From the NCBI GenBank assembly GCA_033816765.1, contig CM066292.1:3348001-3412000 (forward strand): DNA of 64,000 nt. Reading direction: 5' to 3'. The notes beneath the pieces were generated by a model that saw nothing but the letters and a program-made list of their open reading frames with translations, did not search any database and had not been told where the DNA came from. Below, piece by piece: positions 9,915-20,452 of this stretch (positions within the stretch are counted from its first letter, which is position 1; each line of letters starts with the position of its first letter). Made by a program: the position numbers and the translations under genes. Source of the DNA: Nothopassalora personata. Its lineage: Eukaryota > Ascomycota > Dothideomycetes > Mycosphaerellales > Mycosphaerellaceae.

Positions 9915-10970
9915 ATGATGTCCTTATTGCTCATCACGACTCTACTGGGAAATATCGCAGAGGCATCAGCGTCTCCACGATCCAGCAATCGCCATCGCCA
10001 TGATATCACGGTCTCTCAAATTTACCAATTCCCAACCACCGACCACTGGTTCGAGAACCTTGCCGTTCGGTCGGACGGCAAGATCCTAGCCACGGAGCTC
10101 ACCGGTGCAAAGCTCTGGCAGATCGACCCTTTCCACGCTTGCGCGTCAACTAACGCAACCTCTACGCCTCAAAACAACATCCGGCTCATCCATGAGTTCC
10201 CAGAGTATCTTGGACTTCTAGGCGTAGTAGAGTATCGATCAGACATATTCGCATTCATTGCTGGCAACTTCAGCATTGCTGAAGGCTTCAAGAGCACGCC
10301 CGGGAGCTACACGATATGGTCCGCCGATTTCAATTGTGACGAAGTGCGGGTTGAGAAGATTGCTGCTGTTCCTGACGCTGAGTTTTTGAACGGGATGGCG
10401 TATCTGAGCACTGATGATGCGCTACTAATGTCAGACTCCGAGCTCGGAGTAGTCTGGAAGCTTGATCTTGCCACGAAGATCCCGTCGATAGCAATCAGTG
10501 ATCCGCTGATGAGAAAGGTCAACGCAAGTGCACCGGATGGAGTCAACGGGCTGAAGGTGTATAGCAATGAGCTCTGGTTCACAAGAGGGTTCGACAGTCT
10601 GGTTGCGAAGACGCAGATCACTGCCAATGGCTCTGCGATCGGTCCGGCTACTGTTTTTGGCACTGGTCTCAACTCTACGTGGACCATGGACGATTTGGTG
10701 GTGAATGGCGCTGGACAGGCGTATGCTGTAATACCATTCCAGAATCTTGTCGCGCGTTATGATGGATATGGAGCTTTGCCGGTGGTCGTTGCTGGGAGTC
10801 TCAATTCTACACAGATAGCAGAACCCACGTCGCTAGCGTTCGCGAGAACAAGACACGGGCGCGTCGATCAGAGGACCCTCTATGTGGCGACTGGAGGAGG
10901 GATTGGAAGTCCAATCAACGGCAATCTCACCGTAGGCGGCCAGATAGTCAAGATACAGCTTGAGATGTAG
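9915..10970 (+). CDS. secreted six-bladed beta-propeller (SMP-30/gluconolactonase-like) protein
   Basis: A single-exon, 351-residue protein. It starts with a signal peptide (MMSLLLITTLLGNIAEASAS). Repeated propeller-like strands follow (WFENLAVRSDGKILATEL, AEFLNGMAYLSTDDALLMSD, APDGVNGLKVYSNELWFT, WTMDDLVVNGAGQAYAVIPF, IAEPTSLAF, RTLYVATGGGIG). The pattern of DG/DD turns and strand motifs is that of the secreted fungal proteins annotated as SMP-30/gluconolaconase/LRE-like, which fold as six-bladed beta-propellers. Several N-x-S/T sites suggest glycosylation. Whether it hydrolyses a lactone is unknown: I cannot place the metal-binding Glu/Asn/Asp with confidence. The start is the first ATG after a pyrimidine-rich leader. 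Confidence 0.8.
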   Translation: MMSLLLITTLLGNIAEASASPRSSNRHRHDITVSQIYQFPTTDHWFENLAVRSDGKILATELTGAKLWQIDPFHACASTNATSTPQNNIRLIHEFPEYLGLLGVVEYRSDIFAFIAGNFSIAEGFKSTPGSYTIWSADFNCDEVRVEKIAAVPDAEFLNGMAYLSTDDALLMSDSELGVVWKLDLATKIPSIAISDPLMRKVNASAPDGVNGLKVYSNELWFTRGFDSLVAKTQITANGSAIGPATVFGTGLNSTWTMDDLVVNGAGQAYAVIPFQNLVARYDGYGALPVVVAGSLNSTQIAEPTSLAFARTRHGRVDQRTLYVATGGGIGSPINGNLTVGGQIVKIQLEM

Positions 10971-11511
10971 TCGCATATGAGCGGGTACAATCCTCCTATT
11001 GTACTGACCACTTTGGTCGGCCTTGCCCGACGGCGGACCAGTAGTAAATCTTCCTCCATTACAATAGCAACTTGTCCGATATGTTGTGATGGAAGCTGTG
11101 ATCGCCCTCGACTCAGTGAGAGCGATGATGTTGGGGCGGGATCGGAGTTTCGTCCCGAAGTCCGAACCCAAGATGAAGAGACCATGCGTTAATGTTTGCC
11201 TGCGAGCAATTGTCATCCAGGTCGATGCTTGGAAACGTAGACATGTACTTGTGGTCTGGCGAGATGCGATCCTGATGACGGACACGCTCTCAGGGCTGAA
11301 TTCAGATGAAAAATCATGTTCGCAAGGCATGCGGCAACGAAGAGGCTACTCGTGTAGCCAGAGGGAGGACATCTCGCAGCGAAAGACTTTGGGACAAGAG
11401 TTTGGCTGCTCAACAGAATTGGGATTTCAAACCGTCCAAGGTGGCCAGCGACCATAGCCTTGGGCAGGTCTAATACCACGACAAGTGAGGCCCCGGTTTT
11501 GCCAGCAGCTA
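10971..11511. other. intergenic, no gene recognised
   Basis: Short frames on both strands have no domain similarity. This is the shared 3' region of the propeller gene and the adjacent monooxygenase relic. Confidence 0.4.
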
Positions 11512-11950
11512 TTAAGAACCTGGTTTCATACGTGCTAATGCATCCCTTTGGGCAGCGGCGAGATCGTAGTCGTAAATATTGGATCCCCAGCTAGGAATCT
11601 TCTCTGCCAAACGGTCCACGTCCAAGCCAACCTCCGGGAGTCGGCCAGTGAACAGCTTCGCAGCCCAGATACTGGACTGGGCGACACTTGACCTTCGAGG
11701 GCGGCGCAGGGCATCGTTCGTACACACTGAACACACGGCCGATGTCATCCTTCTTCGAGCACGAACCTAACACGGTCGAAAGCATGAGAGCGTCCTCGGT
11801 AGCTTGACCAGCACCAGCTTGATATGGCTGGCCATCCTCACAGTAGCCGAAACGGTCCCTCAATGGAATCTCCTTCGTGCTGTCGTCCATGTAGCACGCA
11901 GTGTTCTCAGCCGCAAAGTCTCGTAAAGCGTCCCAACTCCTACACTTGCG
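11512..11950 (-). pseudogene. C-terminal relic of an FAD-dependent (salicylate hydroxylase-type) monooxygenase
   Basis: Reading on the minus strand, the segment carries the second FAD-binding signature of class A flavoprotein monooxygenases (QAGAGQATEDALMLSTVLG, normally preceded by GDAAH..PHQ). The usual downstream text follows (DDIGRVFSVYE, then ALRRPRRSSVAQSSIW and IPSWGSNIYDYDLAAAQRDA, ending near 11512). The two parts are in different frames. The junction at 11714-11721 holds a 4-bp tandem duplication (TCGTTCGT on the plus strand) that accounts for the shift. The GDAAH box is replaced by unrelated residues, and the N-terminal dinucleotide-binding domain is absent. It is therefore a truncated, frameshifted gene copy. 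Members of the family hydroxylate aromatic rings with NAD(P)H; this one should not be active. Confidence 0.7.
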
Positions 11951-12393
11951 GAGGAGCCCATCGCCTGCCGTAGAATCTGCACAAGTATACAAAGGAGTAT
12001 TATCCGCATGGCATTGGATGTGCTGCAAACGATCACACCTGTCAGCGCCGGAGTCATGTGCTGACCTGTCACTGACTCCTGGCGATGTTTCACACACACA
12101 ACTATGTAACTTCAAGCAACACGTCCTGTCCGCATTGTCCTGAAAATGCATCTCACTACACCGAAGTCCATGTATCGCGCTATGCCCTCGTACGGATGAT
12201 TGTATGCCTCGCCAAGGAGAGTTTCGTGCCAGTCTTTTTCGAACAGAGTCTCTGCTTCGACAAAAGCACGAAGCGCTTGACGGGAACGAACACCATCTCC
12301 AGCTTGACTGCAGCTTTGCTCCTCTTTGTACCTACCTACATCTTCTTCCCCATCATCTGTTCGCCCGGAAGTCGCCACCACCAAAAGAAAAGT
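11951..12393. other. intergenic, promoter of the F-box gene
   Basis: The F-box frame remains open upstream to 12085, but that part lacks coherent protein character. I see no other feature. Confidence 0.35.
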
Positions 12394-14190
12394 ATGGCCC
12401 ACAGCAAGCTTGACGCACTGCCGATGGAAGTGTTGCAGACCATCTGCGACTTCCTCGACGTGTCCCACAAGCCGAGCGTGGCAGCAATTTCTCGTGTGAA
12501 CTGGCAATGCCGCCGTGCAGCTCGCTTCGTCCTCTTCCGCAGCTTGACCATCCGAATTGGACGCGCGGAACAGCTTGTCACTGATACGGAGCGATGGTGT
12601 GGTATCCTTGGCGTCAACAACGCCTTTCGGCATGTGCGACGTCTCACCATCTCAGACGAAGATGCAAAGGGTCGAGAAACACGGCGCCTCCCACTCGATG
12701 ACGGGAGCTCGTGGAGCCCCCTTGCTCAGCTTATCGAACGCCTTACAGCATTGAAGAATCTAGTCTATGATTGCTGCTCGCCGATTCCATCATCTATCCT
12801 GCAAGTGCTTCAGAGAGATCAGCTGTCCGGATGTCGACTGCACATGCTATACTTCGGTCTAGACTGTCTCGCAGACACTAGCAACAGCGATACGAGTCAG
12901 CCGCTCCAACTCAACCCACATGAACTGGCCCTAATCACCTCGCGAAATCTGCACGCGATCAAAGTGGGAGGCGATACGACACGAACCTTCGAGACGGAAT
13001 ATCATCTGGAAGCCATCCGAGCGCTGGTGTTACGATGCAGTCCTAGCCTTAAGGAAGTATCATATGTGCACCGAGGGAACGGCAATATACGGAGATGGGA
13101 ATCACACAGACTATTTCCCGGCTTTGCGCTCCCTGACACCACGCCGGACTTTCCAGCTTCAAGGGGAAGTCTCACGAGTCTATCGTTTGAATGCATATTT
13201 GATCTGAAACTCGAGCGATGGCAAGGTTGCACCAATCTAGATACCTTGCAGAAGCTCACGCTCAAAATCGTGGACGCTCACGTGCTGGCACGAGCAGCAA
13301 CTGAGCTGCGCTTCCCGGCACTGAAGCATCTCAACATAAGCACCGTATTTGGCCAACCCATAGACAGCACGGCGACATTTCTGCAGTCTCTGCCTTCACT
13401 CACGACCCTTACGGTCGGCAGCGAGCAAGTGACTGACGTAATCTTAAGCACCGTCCTACAACACCACGGCCCGACCTTGCAACGCCTCGCTCTACCCTAC
13501 TACTTGTGCTCACTCTCGGACCTTCACGCACTCCGCGCAAGTTGTCCGGACCTGGAGACTCTTAATATCAAGGTCCAACGAAGTCAAGGCGACAGCGCGG
13601 AAGTCGCACTCTATGACTGTCTAGGCTCCTTTCCTCTCCTCCAACACATCGCACTACACCTCGATTGCGCTGTCCGACCCTCAGAAGCGGACCTGCGCAC
13701 GGATCCCCGCTACAGCGCAGGTCAGCACGACGACAGCTTACACCGTGACCTTACACGACAAGGCCTCATCAATCGTGCGGTCGACAGGGATCTAGCCGCC
13801 TCCATCTTCAGGCGCATCTCGCACGCAAAGCCAGAGTCTCGTCCCTCTCTGAAGAGCGCTCTTCTAGACGTGACCGACGCAAGTGTACCCGGCGCCCCAG
13901 GTGCACGGTACGGCTGCCTGCCAAGATGGGAAATTGTCGTACAATTTCGGAGGACGTGGACGTGTAAACCCCATCCCCGGGATGACTGGAAGGGCGAGGT
14001 GGTGGTGGAGGAGACGGAGTCGAGCCGGCGATGGAGGAAGCGAGACGAGGAAGCCATCCAGGGTCGATGTCCAAGCCTGGCCGGTTTAGAGCCTGTATTT
14101 CGAGAGCTGTGGCCTGAGGAGAAGGGAACGGATTGGAGGGATGATTGGTGTAGTTTTCCGCTGCAGGAGAGTGATGTGCAAGGTTCGTGA
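12394..14190 (+). CDS. F-box protein with leucine-rich-repeat-like region
   Basis: A 598-residue single-exon protein. The start at 12394 (MAHSKLDALPMEVLQTICDF) puts the F-box at residues about 5-45 (LPMEVLQTICDFLDVSHKPS, then the W..R residues of the third helix), the usual place. The remainder (about 70-480) is a Leu-rich series of irregular repeats (LKHLNIST, LPSLTTLTVGSEQ, LQRLALPYYLCSLSDLHALR, CPDLETLNIKVQ), typical of fungal F-box/LRR proteins. A polar C-terminal region follows. F-box proteins bring substrates to SCF ubiquitin ligases through Skp1. The substrate cannot be guessed from the sequence. An in-frame ATG exists upstream at 12085, but using it would add 100 residues without family resemblance. 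Confidence 0.85.
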   Translation: MAHSKLDALPMEVLQTICDFLDVSHKPSVAAISRVNWQCRRAARFVLFRSLTIRIGRAEQLVTDTERWCGILGVNNAFRHVRRLTISDEDAKGRETRRLPLDDGSSWSPLAQLIERLTALKNLVYDCCSPIPSSILQVLQRDQLSGCRLHMLYFGLDCLADTSNSDTSQPLQLNPHELALITSRNLHAIKVGGDTTRTFETEYHLEAIRALVLRCSPSLKEVSYVHRGNGNIRRWESHRLFPGFALPDTTPDFPASRGSLTSLSFECIFDLKLERWQGCTNLDTLQKLTLKIVDAHVLARAATELRFPALKHLNISTVFGQPIDSTATFLQSLPSLTTLTVGSEQVTDVILSTVLQHHGPTLQRLALPYYLCSLSDLHALRASCPDLETLNIKVQRSQGDSAEVALYDCLGSFPLLQHIALHLDCAVRPSEADLRTDPRYSAGQHDDSLHRDLTRQGLINRAVDRDLAASIFRRISHAKPESRPSLKSALLDVTDASVPGAPGARYGCLPRWEIVVQFRRTWTCKPHPRDDWKGEVVVEETESSRRWRKRDEEAIQGRCPSLAGLEPVFRELWPEEKGTDWRDDWCSFPLQESDVQGS

Positions 14191-14406
14191 GGCACAAGTC
14201 GATTGACTGTCAAGAAGAGTCTGTAGAGCAGAGACTAGGAAAGGGACAAGGTCTCGAGTCGATCTCTGGGTCCTCCATGCTACGCTACGCTGCACCAGTA
14301 GGCTGCTCGCATCTTCAAGATCTGCTGATGCTCTCGCAATGCCCACCCACCGTCAAAGAAATGAAGACAAACCAGCATCTACCGACCACGATGCCTTCGG
14401 GATGTC

Positions 14407-15497
14407 TCAAGTTCGTGCTCGCCTACTAGTACCGGGAGGCAGACCATCGAGTATCAATCCCCAGCCACTTTCTGCCGCGATCTTATACTTCCGCCCTGGT
14501 CCAACCTTCCTCCCACCACGAACCTTTCCATACCCAGCGCGCGGCCCAGAAATCCTGGCCACCCTATTCATCGTCTTCTCCTGTTCTTCAGGGGTAGAAA
14601 TTACCCTGATACCCCCTTTCTCTCCACCGCAGAGAAAAGCGTTGAGATAAAAACCCTCTCTTCTCCTCCCCTTTTCACCCCGCGAATTGAACGCCTTCTG
14701 CGCAGCGACCCGATCATACTTGCTCTCTACCCCAAATGCAGCCTTAGCCGCAGTGTAGTGTAGTACCTGCATCTTCAGAGGCAGTGTGATTGCCCTACGC
14801 CTCAATGCCGATATCGAGGTAGACGCGCACGAGATGCGCCGAGAGCTTGCGCACGCCGCCGCAGTGGGCCTGCGTATGCCCGACGGTAGAGGGGTTGCTG
14901 CCTTGCTGCGGGAGGTAGTAGAAAGTAGAAATGTGGTGAGATGGTTTGCACCACCGTGAACGGATGACGGTGCGATTCGCGAAGAGTGAGTGAGGTCAGC
15001 GCACGATGCTTCGACGCCTGCAAGTGCAGCGTCGACCGCGCCGCGCCGCGCTCGGACGGAAGATGAGCTGCCCAGACGTCGTGTTTGCGTGGGGAGGAGA
15101 CAGGCGCTTAAGGTCATCCCCGTTAACCCGTACTTGACGTGGCAGTCGAGGATGATTATGCCGAGGCGGTGGGCTGTACTTCTTCTGGCCAGCGCTCTTG
15201 TGCGGCTCGCCAGTCTCCAGATCCATGAGAGAATGGTACGAGAAGCCGTCCGTCCCAGTAGTTCTGGAATTCGATGTCGTCGGCGCATGGCTCGTGTGGG
15301 AGGAGGGTATGACCAGCGAGGGTAGACTTGGCTGCCCAACGCCTCTGCCGCGAGCACGGCCGGTTGGTGAATGGTGATCTGATTTTTCCCTCGAGGCTGA
15401 GGCGCTCGTACAAAGGCATGGATTCGGTAGGCTTTGCGTACGCGGTCTTTGGCGCGGCTGCCAGTTGGTCGGCCGTGATGGTGGGGATCTGCGGCAT
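14407..15497 (-). CDS. unrecognised gene, exon structure unresolved
   Basis: Two good coding stretches lie on the minus strand in different frames. The 5' stretch (15497 down to about 15156) starts MPQIPTITADQLAAAPKTAY and ends in PEEVQPTASA. The 3' stretch (about 14760 down to 14407) reads HYTAAKAAFGVESKYDR, GFYLNAFLCGGEKGGIRVIS and ARISGPRAGYGKVRGGRKVG. It has conserved-looking Gly/Lys composition and codon use. The middle (about 14800-15150) switches frame between Arg/Ser-rich possibilities, so at least one intron must lie there if this is one gene. I cannot place donor and acceptor with confidence. Neither stretch matches a family I know. The alternative is two small genes or a partly degraded one. 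Confidence 0.35.
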
Positions 15498-15968
15498 GTT
15501 GAAGGCTGTTTGATCAAGGGAGAGGAAGGAGTGCAGCAGGCTGAAGAGGCGTTGAGTCTTCGGTGAACTACGGCGCAGCACAGACGCCACTAGCGAAGAA
15601 TTTACGAAGCGACTGTCTCATCGCTTCTTTCACCCAGGGCTTGGAGCGCGAAGAGCTCCGACCAAGGAATTCACCTTCGCGTGGAATTCAATGAATAAGG
15701 CCATCCTTGATGTGAGCCGTCGATGATGGAGGCGATATAGCAGGAAGCGATGGGGAGAACACCGACAACACAAGCCAGCTGGGCGGACATCGCCGAATGG
15801 GGAGCCAAGGGCATCGTAACGGCCTCATATTCCCCTCCGATCGTCTTGTCTGTCTCACATCTCCTTGTCGTATCTGTACATCATCTGAACATCCATACAT
15901 CGATCTGTCGCCGCTCTCCATCCACCGATCCAAACTCTCCATCAGCACCTCTAGACAATCGCAACGCA
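15498..15968. other. intergenic
   Basis: Promoter side of the unresolved gene and 3' side of the LCCL gene. No gene is seen. Confidence 0.4.
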
Positions 15969-18065
15969 TCATAAAATCTCATCATGCCTCATCAGACTCG
16001 GCCCAGCCGCCATAGGAATCCATCTCCCATCACTATCCCACTTCCCGGCTTTACTATAGTCTCCCGATCGGCTGCCGTACATGTACCCAAAGCGGAAATA
16101 CTCGGGAAAAAGTTTCGCCATCTCATGCAAATCTTCTTCTTCAGCAGACTCACTCTCAGACAGCCCCGTCCTGGGCTTATGCCTCGTCCAGGTCCAGGTC
16201 AGATTCTGCCCTGGACGCCATTCCCGCTCGCGATCGCTATCCCAGTAAGAAGGATCATCGCCATAACCACGGAATCGCTCAACGTCGTTGACCAGGACTG
16301 AGATGCCGTCGTATGCGATCTTGGCCTTGGCGTCGTATGCTGGGAGGGATCCGAGGTTGAATGTGATGTTCTTGGCGCCGATGGCGAGGACCGAGACTAT
16401 CGGTAGGAGTGTACCCTCTTGCGATCCTTTGAGGAGACTTGCGGGGGTCTCCAAGATGCTTGCGAATCCCCAGCGTGCTACGCCGTTGATGAAGAGGCCG
16501 ATGAGGAGACCTTGGTACACCAGGCTGGGTCTGTTCTGGAACGAAGTGCCGGGCACAAGGAGAAGGCCGAGGATGTAGTGATGTATCCGTAAACTCAGGC
16601 CGGGTATGATCAAGCAAATGAGTAGAGCAGCTACGAACAGGCCGTAGATGACAAGGTAGCGAGGCATGCGACCTTCCACTCGGAAGGCCCATGCTTGACC
16701 CAGTGCGATACAGAATATGGCAAGCACGATTATGATTAAAGCGGGAACGGCGCCAGGCTGCGCTTTGAGGTCGTGAGGCGTAAGGCGTTGGATAGGTATG
16801 CGATCTAGGGTGTAATTATTGAGACTTCCTACCCAGGCAGCGCCTAGCCACAGGACGGTCTTTTCTACTTGCGCTGTGAGACCAGCCAACGATCGTTTCA
16901 CGGTGTACTTGTACGTGACCCAAGCACAGAAGCAAGCCGGTAGGAAGCGTCCAAGCGCAATGCTGATCAGTCCGTAATAAGTCCTGTTGGCCGGCGGGTC
17001 CGACACCAGAGCGACATGAAAGAACAAAGCAACAAACAGCGACCAGAAGTGCACTCCGGGGTCCGTGGTGAACAAGCTCAGTAGCACGGTAAAGGTGACC
17101 GAGGGAACCAAAGTCGGCCACCGCAAATCTTTACACTGCGCCCTCGTGCCCTTCAGAAAGCCAATCGACAGCGGGAAATAACTGTCAAATCCAACACTCT
17201 CAATCCCGTACCTCTCACTCGCCCCAAACGGCCCCTGCTCGCCCGTCAACGTAAGCACACCACACCCACCCTCACGATCCGGGATAAACCCCGCATGCAC
17301 CGCACTGGCACAAATGAAACTGTCACCCCTATAAACCGCATTCTCCACCAACTCATCCCCATACCCCGTCTCCTCCTCACTCGGCCCTCCCACCACAAGC
17401 GGCCTATACACGACCTCCTGATCCCCCACCGCATGCGGATTCAACATTTGGACTTTATGACAATCGGCCGGACACCTAAACGCCAAAGAATCGTTCGCGA
17501 ACGGGCGACATTGATCTCCATTTAGACCGCAGCCATTCTTGTCGCCCCAGTAGCGCGCGCCGCAGCTGAGGCGGACGGGGGTTCCGTAGCCGGGGACGGC
17601 GGCGGCGAAGGAGGAGCGCCAGAGCATCAGGGAGAAGATGAGGAGCCAGGAGGCGTAGAGGGCTATGAGGAGCCAGAAGCGGTGGATCGGCTTCGGGGCG
17701 TACCGGTCGAGGAGCTCGATGGGCGCGTGCTGGATCTTGGGAAAGATGGGCGTGATTTTGTAGATTCGGGGGGGTTGGGGCCCTTGGACCCAGGTCACGG
17801 TGCTTCGCCATGCATGCTTCAGGAGTATGGGGATGCGATGTGAGAGTTGGTCCTGCCGTGTTGGTTGTGCTGTTCTGCGTGTTCCATCGACGTCGCTCCG
17901 TGGGCGCAGCGGCGCATCCTCGTCGTCGGCGTCGGCGTCGGAGTCGGAGTCGGGGGGAGAGTCGCGGTAGGGTGTCGTGGGAGGTGGTGTGGACGAGTCT
18001 TGGTTCGCGAGGCCACCGAAGTGTTCGTGGTCGTGGTGTTTCTGCTGTGGTGACATTTCGAGCAT
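15969..18065 (-). CDS. LCCL-domain multi-pass membrane protein
   Basis: A single-exon, 698-residue protein. The N-terminus (about 1-115) is cytosolic-looking and acidic, with a DSDSDADADDEDAP run. Membrane helix 1 is at about 130-150 (FWLLIALYASWLLIFSLML). An LCCL domain follows at about 160-300, with the expected cysteines (LSCGARYWGDKNGCGLNGDQ, FRCPADC, DSFICASAVHAGFI, GGCGVLTL). About eight more helices lie between 330 and 580. The tail is soluble and ends MRHDEIL. Fungal LCCL membrane proteins of this layout are conserved but uncharacterised; the LCCL fold is presumed to face the lumen or outside. The start is uncertain between 18065 and a nearby in-frame ATG. An upstream ATG at 18130 opens a different, overlapping 103-codon frame (see findings). 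Confidence 0.85.
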   Translation of the reverse strand: MLEMSPQQKHHDHEHFGGLANQDSSTPPPTTPYRDSPPDSDSDADADDEDAPLRPRSDVDGTRRTAQPTRQDQLSHRIPILLKHAWRSTVTWVQGPQPPRIYKITPIFPKIQHAPIELLDRYAPKPIHRFWLLIALYASWLLIFSLMLWRSSFAAAVPGYGTPVRLSCGARYWGDKNGCGLNGDQCRPFANDSLAFRCPADCHKVQMLNPHAVGDQEVVYRPLVVGGPSEEETGYGDELVENAVYRGDSFICASAVHAGFIPDREGGCGVLTLTGEQGPFGASERYGIESVGFDSYFPLSIGFLKGTRAQCKDLRWPTLVPSVTFTVLLSLFTTDPGVHFWSLFVALFFHVALVSDPPANRTYYGLISIALGRFLPACFCAWVTYKYTVKRSLAGLTAQVEKTVLWLGAAWVGSLNNYTLDRIPIQRLTPHDLKAQPGAVPALIIIVLAIFCIALGQAWAFRVEGRMPRYLVIYGLFVAALLICLIIPGLSLRIHHYILGLLLVPGTSFQNRPSLVYQGLLIGLFINGVARWGFASILETPASLLKGSQEGTLLPIVSVLAIGAKNITFNLGSLPAYDAKAKIAYDGISVLVNDVERFRGYGDDPSYWDSDREREWRPGQNLTWTWTRHKPRTGLSESESAEEEDLHEMAKLFPEYFRFGYMYGSRSGDYSKAGKWDSDGRWIPMAAGPSLMRHDEIL

Positions 18066-18128
18066 GTTTGGGCTGTTGGCGGCCGAACCCGGATGTCCCT
18101 CGTGGACGAGCTGTTGTGCTGGGTTGCC

Positions 18129-18173
<45 letters not shown>

Positions 18174-18449
18174 GCTATGGGGCTGCGATGGAGTCGTTCA
18201 GCTTCCGGAGCCGAAGGTGTAGAACTACTCGGGCTAGAACTACAGGCGCGCTTTCGTGTGTGGCACTACTGACAAAGCAGGACGGGCCGTAGAGTGAGGC
18301 AATGCCGATAACGTATATGCCGTGTCCTATGGCATCAGACCCGACCTCGGAGTCTCGGACATGCCCTCCATCGACGGTGGCATTGATATGTTGCACCATC
18401 TCTGTCGGACCTCATCCAGATAGCGGCGTCGCCACAGCATCGATTGCCA
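18066..18449. other. divergent promoter region between LCCL and aminotransferase genes
   Basis: The region between two divergently transcribed genes. It contains the ATG-phase microsatellite at 18129-18172; nothing else is recognised. Confidence 0.5.
18129..18172 (+). repeat. (ATG)n/(CAT)n microsatellite
   Basis: About 14 uninterrupted ATG units in the short divergent intergenic region, just upstream of the LCCL start on the minus strand. It is likely to be length-polymorphic. Confidence 0.95.
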
Positions 18450-20452
18450 ATGATCATGGCCTCTCCGACAATGCCCACCATGATGTCTCCAGATGGACCA
18501 GCCAACGATCCACGACCGCCTCCCAAGGATCTCTCCCATCACCTCAGTAGGGTCACGAAGCAACGACATGCCAGCTCCATGAAGATGTTCTACAAGTATT
18601 TCCAGATCCCAGGCATCGGTCAATTAGCCGGTGGACTACCCAACAACTACTACTTCCCATTCGACACCCTCGAGGCCAAGGTCGCGCGGACAGATCGATG
18701 GCAACCCACCGAGACACGACCCATCGATCCTCCGCCCGCCGAAGAGGCATTGGCCGCTTTGTCGTTGCATGAGAGAAATCTGAAGACCGAGAGCAGCCCT
18801 CTGAGCCAGCCACAAGATGCGCTTCTTGTTCCTCACACTTCCAAGCAAGCGAACCCAGCCAGGAAAATTGACCTGTCGACTGCATTGCAATACGGCACAG
18901 CACAAGGCTATCCATCACTGTACTACTTTGTCAGGCAGTTCACACAAGAGAACTTGCACCCGAACTGTCCATACAAGGGTGGCCCGGAGGTCATCTTGAC
19001 CAATGGCAACAGTGATGGATTCAGCAAAGTGCTGCAGGCGTTCACAAACGAGTGGAGTGCAGAGAAAGATTGGATCAGAGATAAGGAGAACGTCTTGGTT
19101 GAAGAGTTTGCATACATGAACGCCATCCAGGCTGGAAAGCCAAGAGGCTTTGGCGTTGTGCCAGTCGCCATCGACGACGAGGGTATGCTGGCAGAAGGAC
19201 CCGGCGGCCTGCGAGAAGTGCTCGAGCAATGGCATCATAAGAACGGCCAAAGGCCGCATCTTCTGTACACCGTGACGTTGGTGTCGAAACCGTCCATGAC
19301 AATCACGCGTACCGCTAACACATACACAGCATGGGCCAGAACCCGACCTCCGGCGTCCTCTCCCTCCACCGTCGCCGTGAACTCTACGCCCTCTGCTCCA
19401 AATACGACATCCTCATCATCGAAGACGACCCCTACTGGTACCTCCAATTCCCCACCGCCCTTGCAGTCAACACCACAACCACCCACGACCCGAGCAACAC
19501 CTCCTTCAACCCTGACGTCTCCATCTTCGCCAACGGCGAGCCCCTGCCGTCCGGCTGGAAATCCACCGGCTACCAATTCCTCGATAGCCTCGTCCCCAGC
19601 TCCATCAGCATCGACACGGACGGGAGAGTGATTCGCCTAGACACTTTCAGCAAGACGGTCGCTCCAGGTTGTCGCTTGGGCTGGATCACTGCGCAACCGG
19701 CCTTGATCGAAAGACTCTTGCGCATTACGGAGACGAGCACGCAGCAGCCTTCCGGCTTCGTTCAGTCCCTCATTTCAGAGCTCATCCTCGGCCCGGATCA
19801 CGCTGCCCTGGACAAAGCGAAGGCCGCAGGTGGCAAACGTTCACTCCCAGACAGCCAAGGCTGGAAAGCAGATGGGTGGGTCCGCTGGCTGGAGGGCTTG
19901 CGAGGCAACTACGAGAGGAGAATGAACCAAATGGCTCGCATCCTCGACGACGGCAAATTCCTCGTCAAAGCCGGCAGGCGGAACAGCTTGAGCGACGAGG
20001 GAGATGAATGGAGAGTCGTGGAGAAGACCCAGATCCTCTCCTTCAACTGGCCTGTGGGTGGAATGTTCCTGTGGCTGAAGATCCATTTCGAATCGCATCC
20101 TCTCTGGTCGAGTTACAAGAAGACCCCCGAGCAGTTGAGCACAGCTCTCTGGACCTTCTGGACGACCAGACCGTTCTTGGTCCTGGTGGCGCCGGGGAAA
20201 ATGTTCTCTCCGACGGACGAGATCGCCGCGAAGAAGGGCTGGCAGTTCTTCAGGTTGTGCTTTGCGGCGGCCAATGAAGAGGATCTGGGACCTATTACGA
20301 AGAGGATTGCGGAGGGGACGCAGGCGTTCTTTAGGATTAAGGACAAGAAGACGATTGAGAAGTTGCTGGAGGAGGAGGAGGAGGAGGAGGATTCTGAGGG
20401 TGAGAGTCGGGAGGGTTTGGCGATGCTGGCGCGGATGGCGGGACCGTGTTGA
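18450..20452 (+). CDS. aromatic amino acid aminotransferase (ARO8/class I-II PLP family)
   Basis: The enzyme family transfers amino groups between aromatic amino acids (or alpha-aminoadipate) and 2-oxo acids, using PLP. Exons are 18450-19276 and 19330-20452, with a 53-bp intron (GTTGGT...ACACAG). Frame closure gives LLYTV-T-MGQNPTSGV, the expected core, and 649 residues in total. Seen in order: the ARO8-type N-terminus (DLSHHLSRVTKQRHASSMKM, then IGQLAGGLPNNYYFPFDTLE), the LTNGNSDGFSK cofactor region, the MGQNPTSG loop, the DILIIEDDPYWYLQF strand with the cofactor-contacting Asp and Tyr, and the Schiff-base lysine in DTFSKTVAPGCRLGW. The C-terminal small domain has WPVGGMFLWLK and FFRLCFAAANEEDL. 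An acidic EEEEEEE run follows near the end. The start is chosen as the first in-frame ATG; ATGs at 18456 and 18471 are alternatives. Confidence 0.92.
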
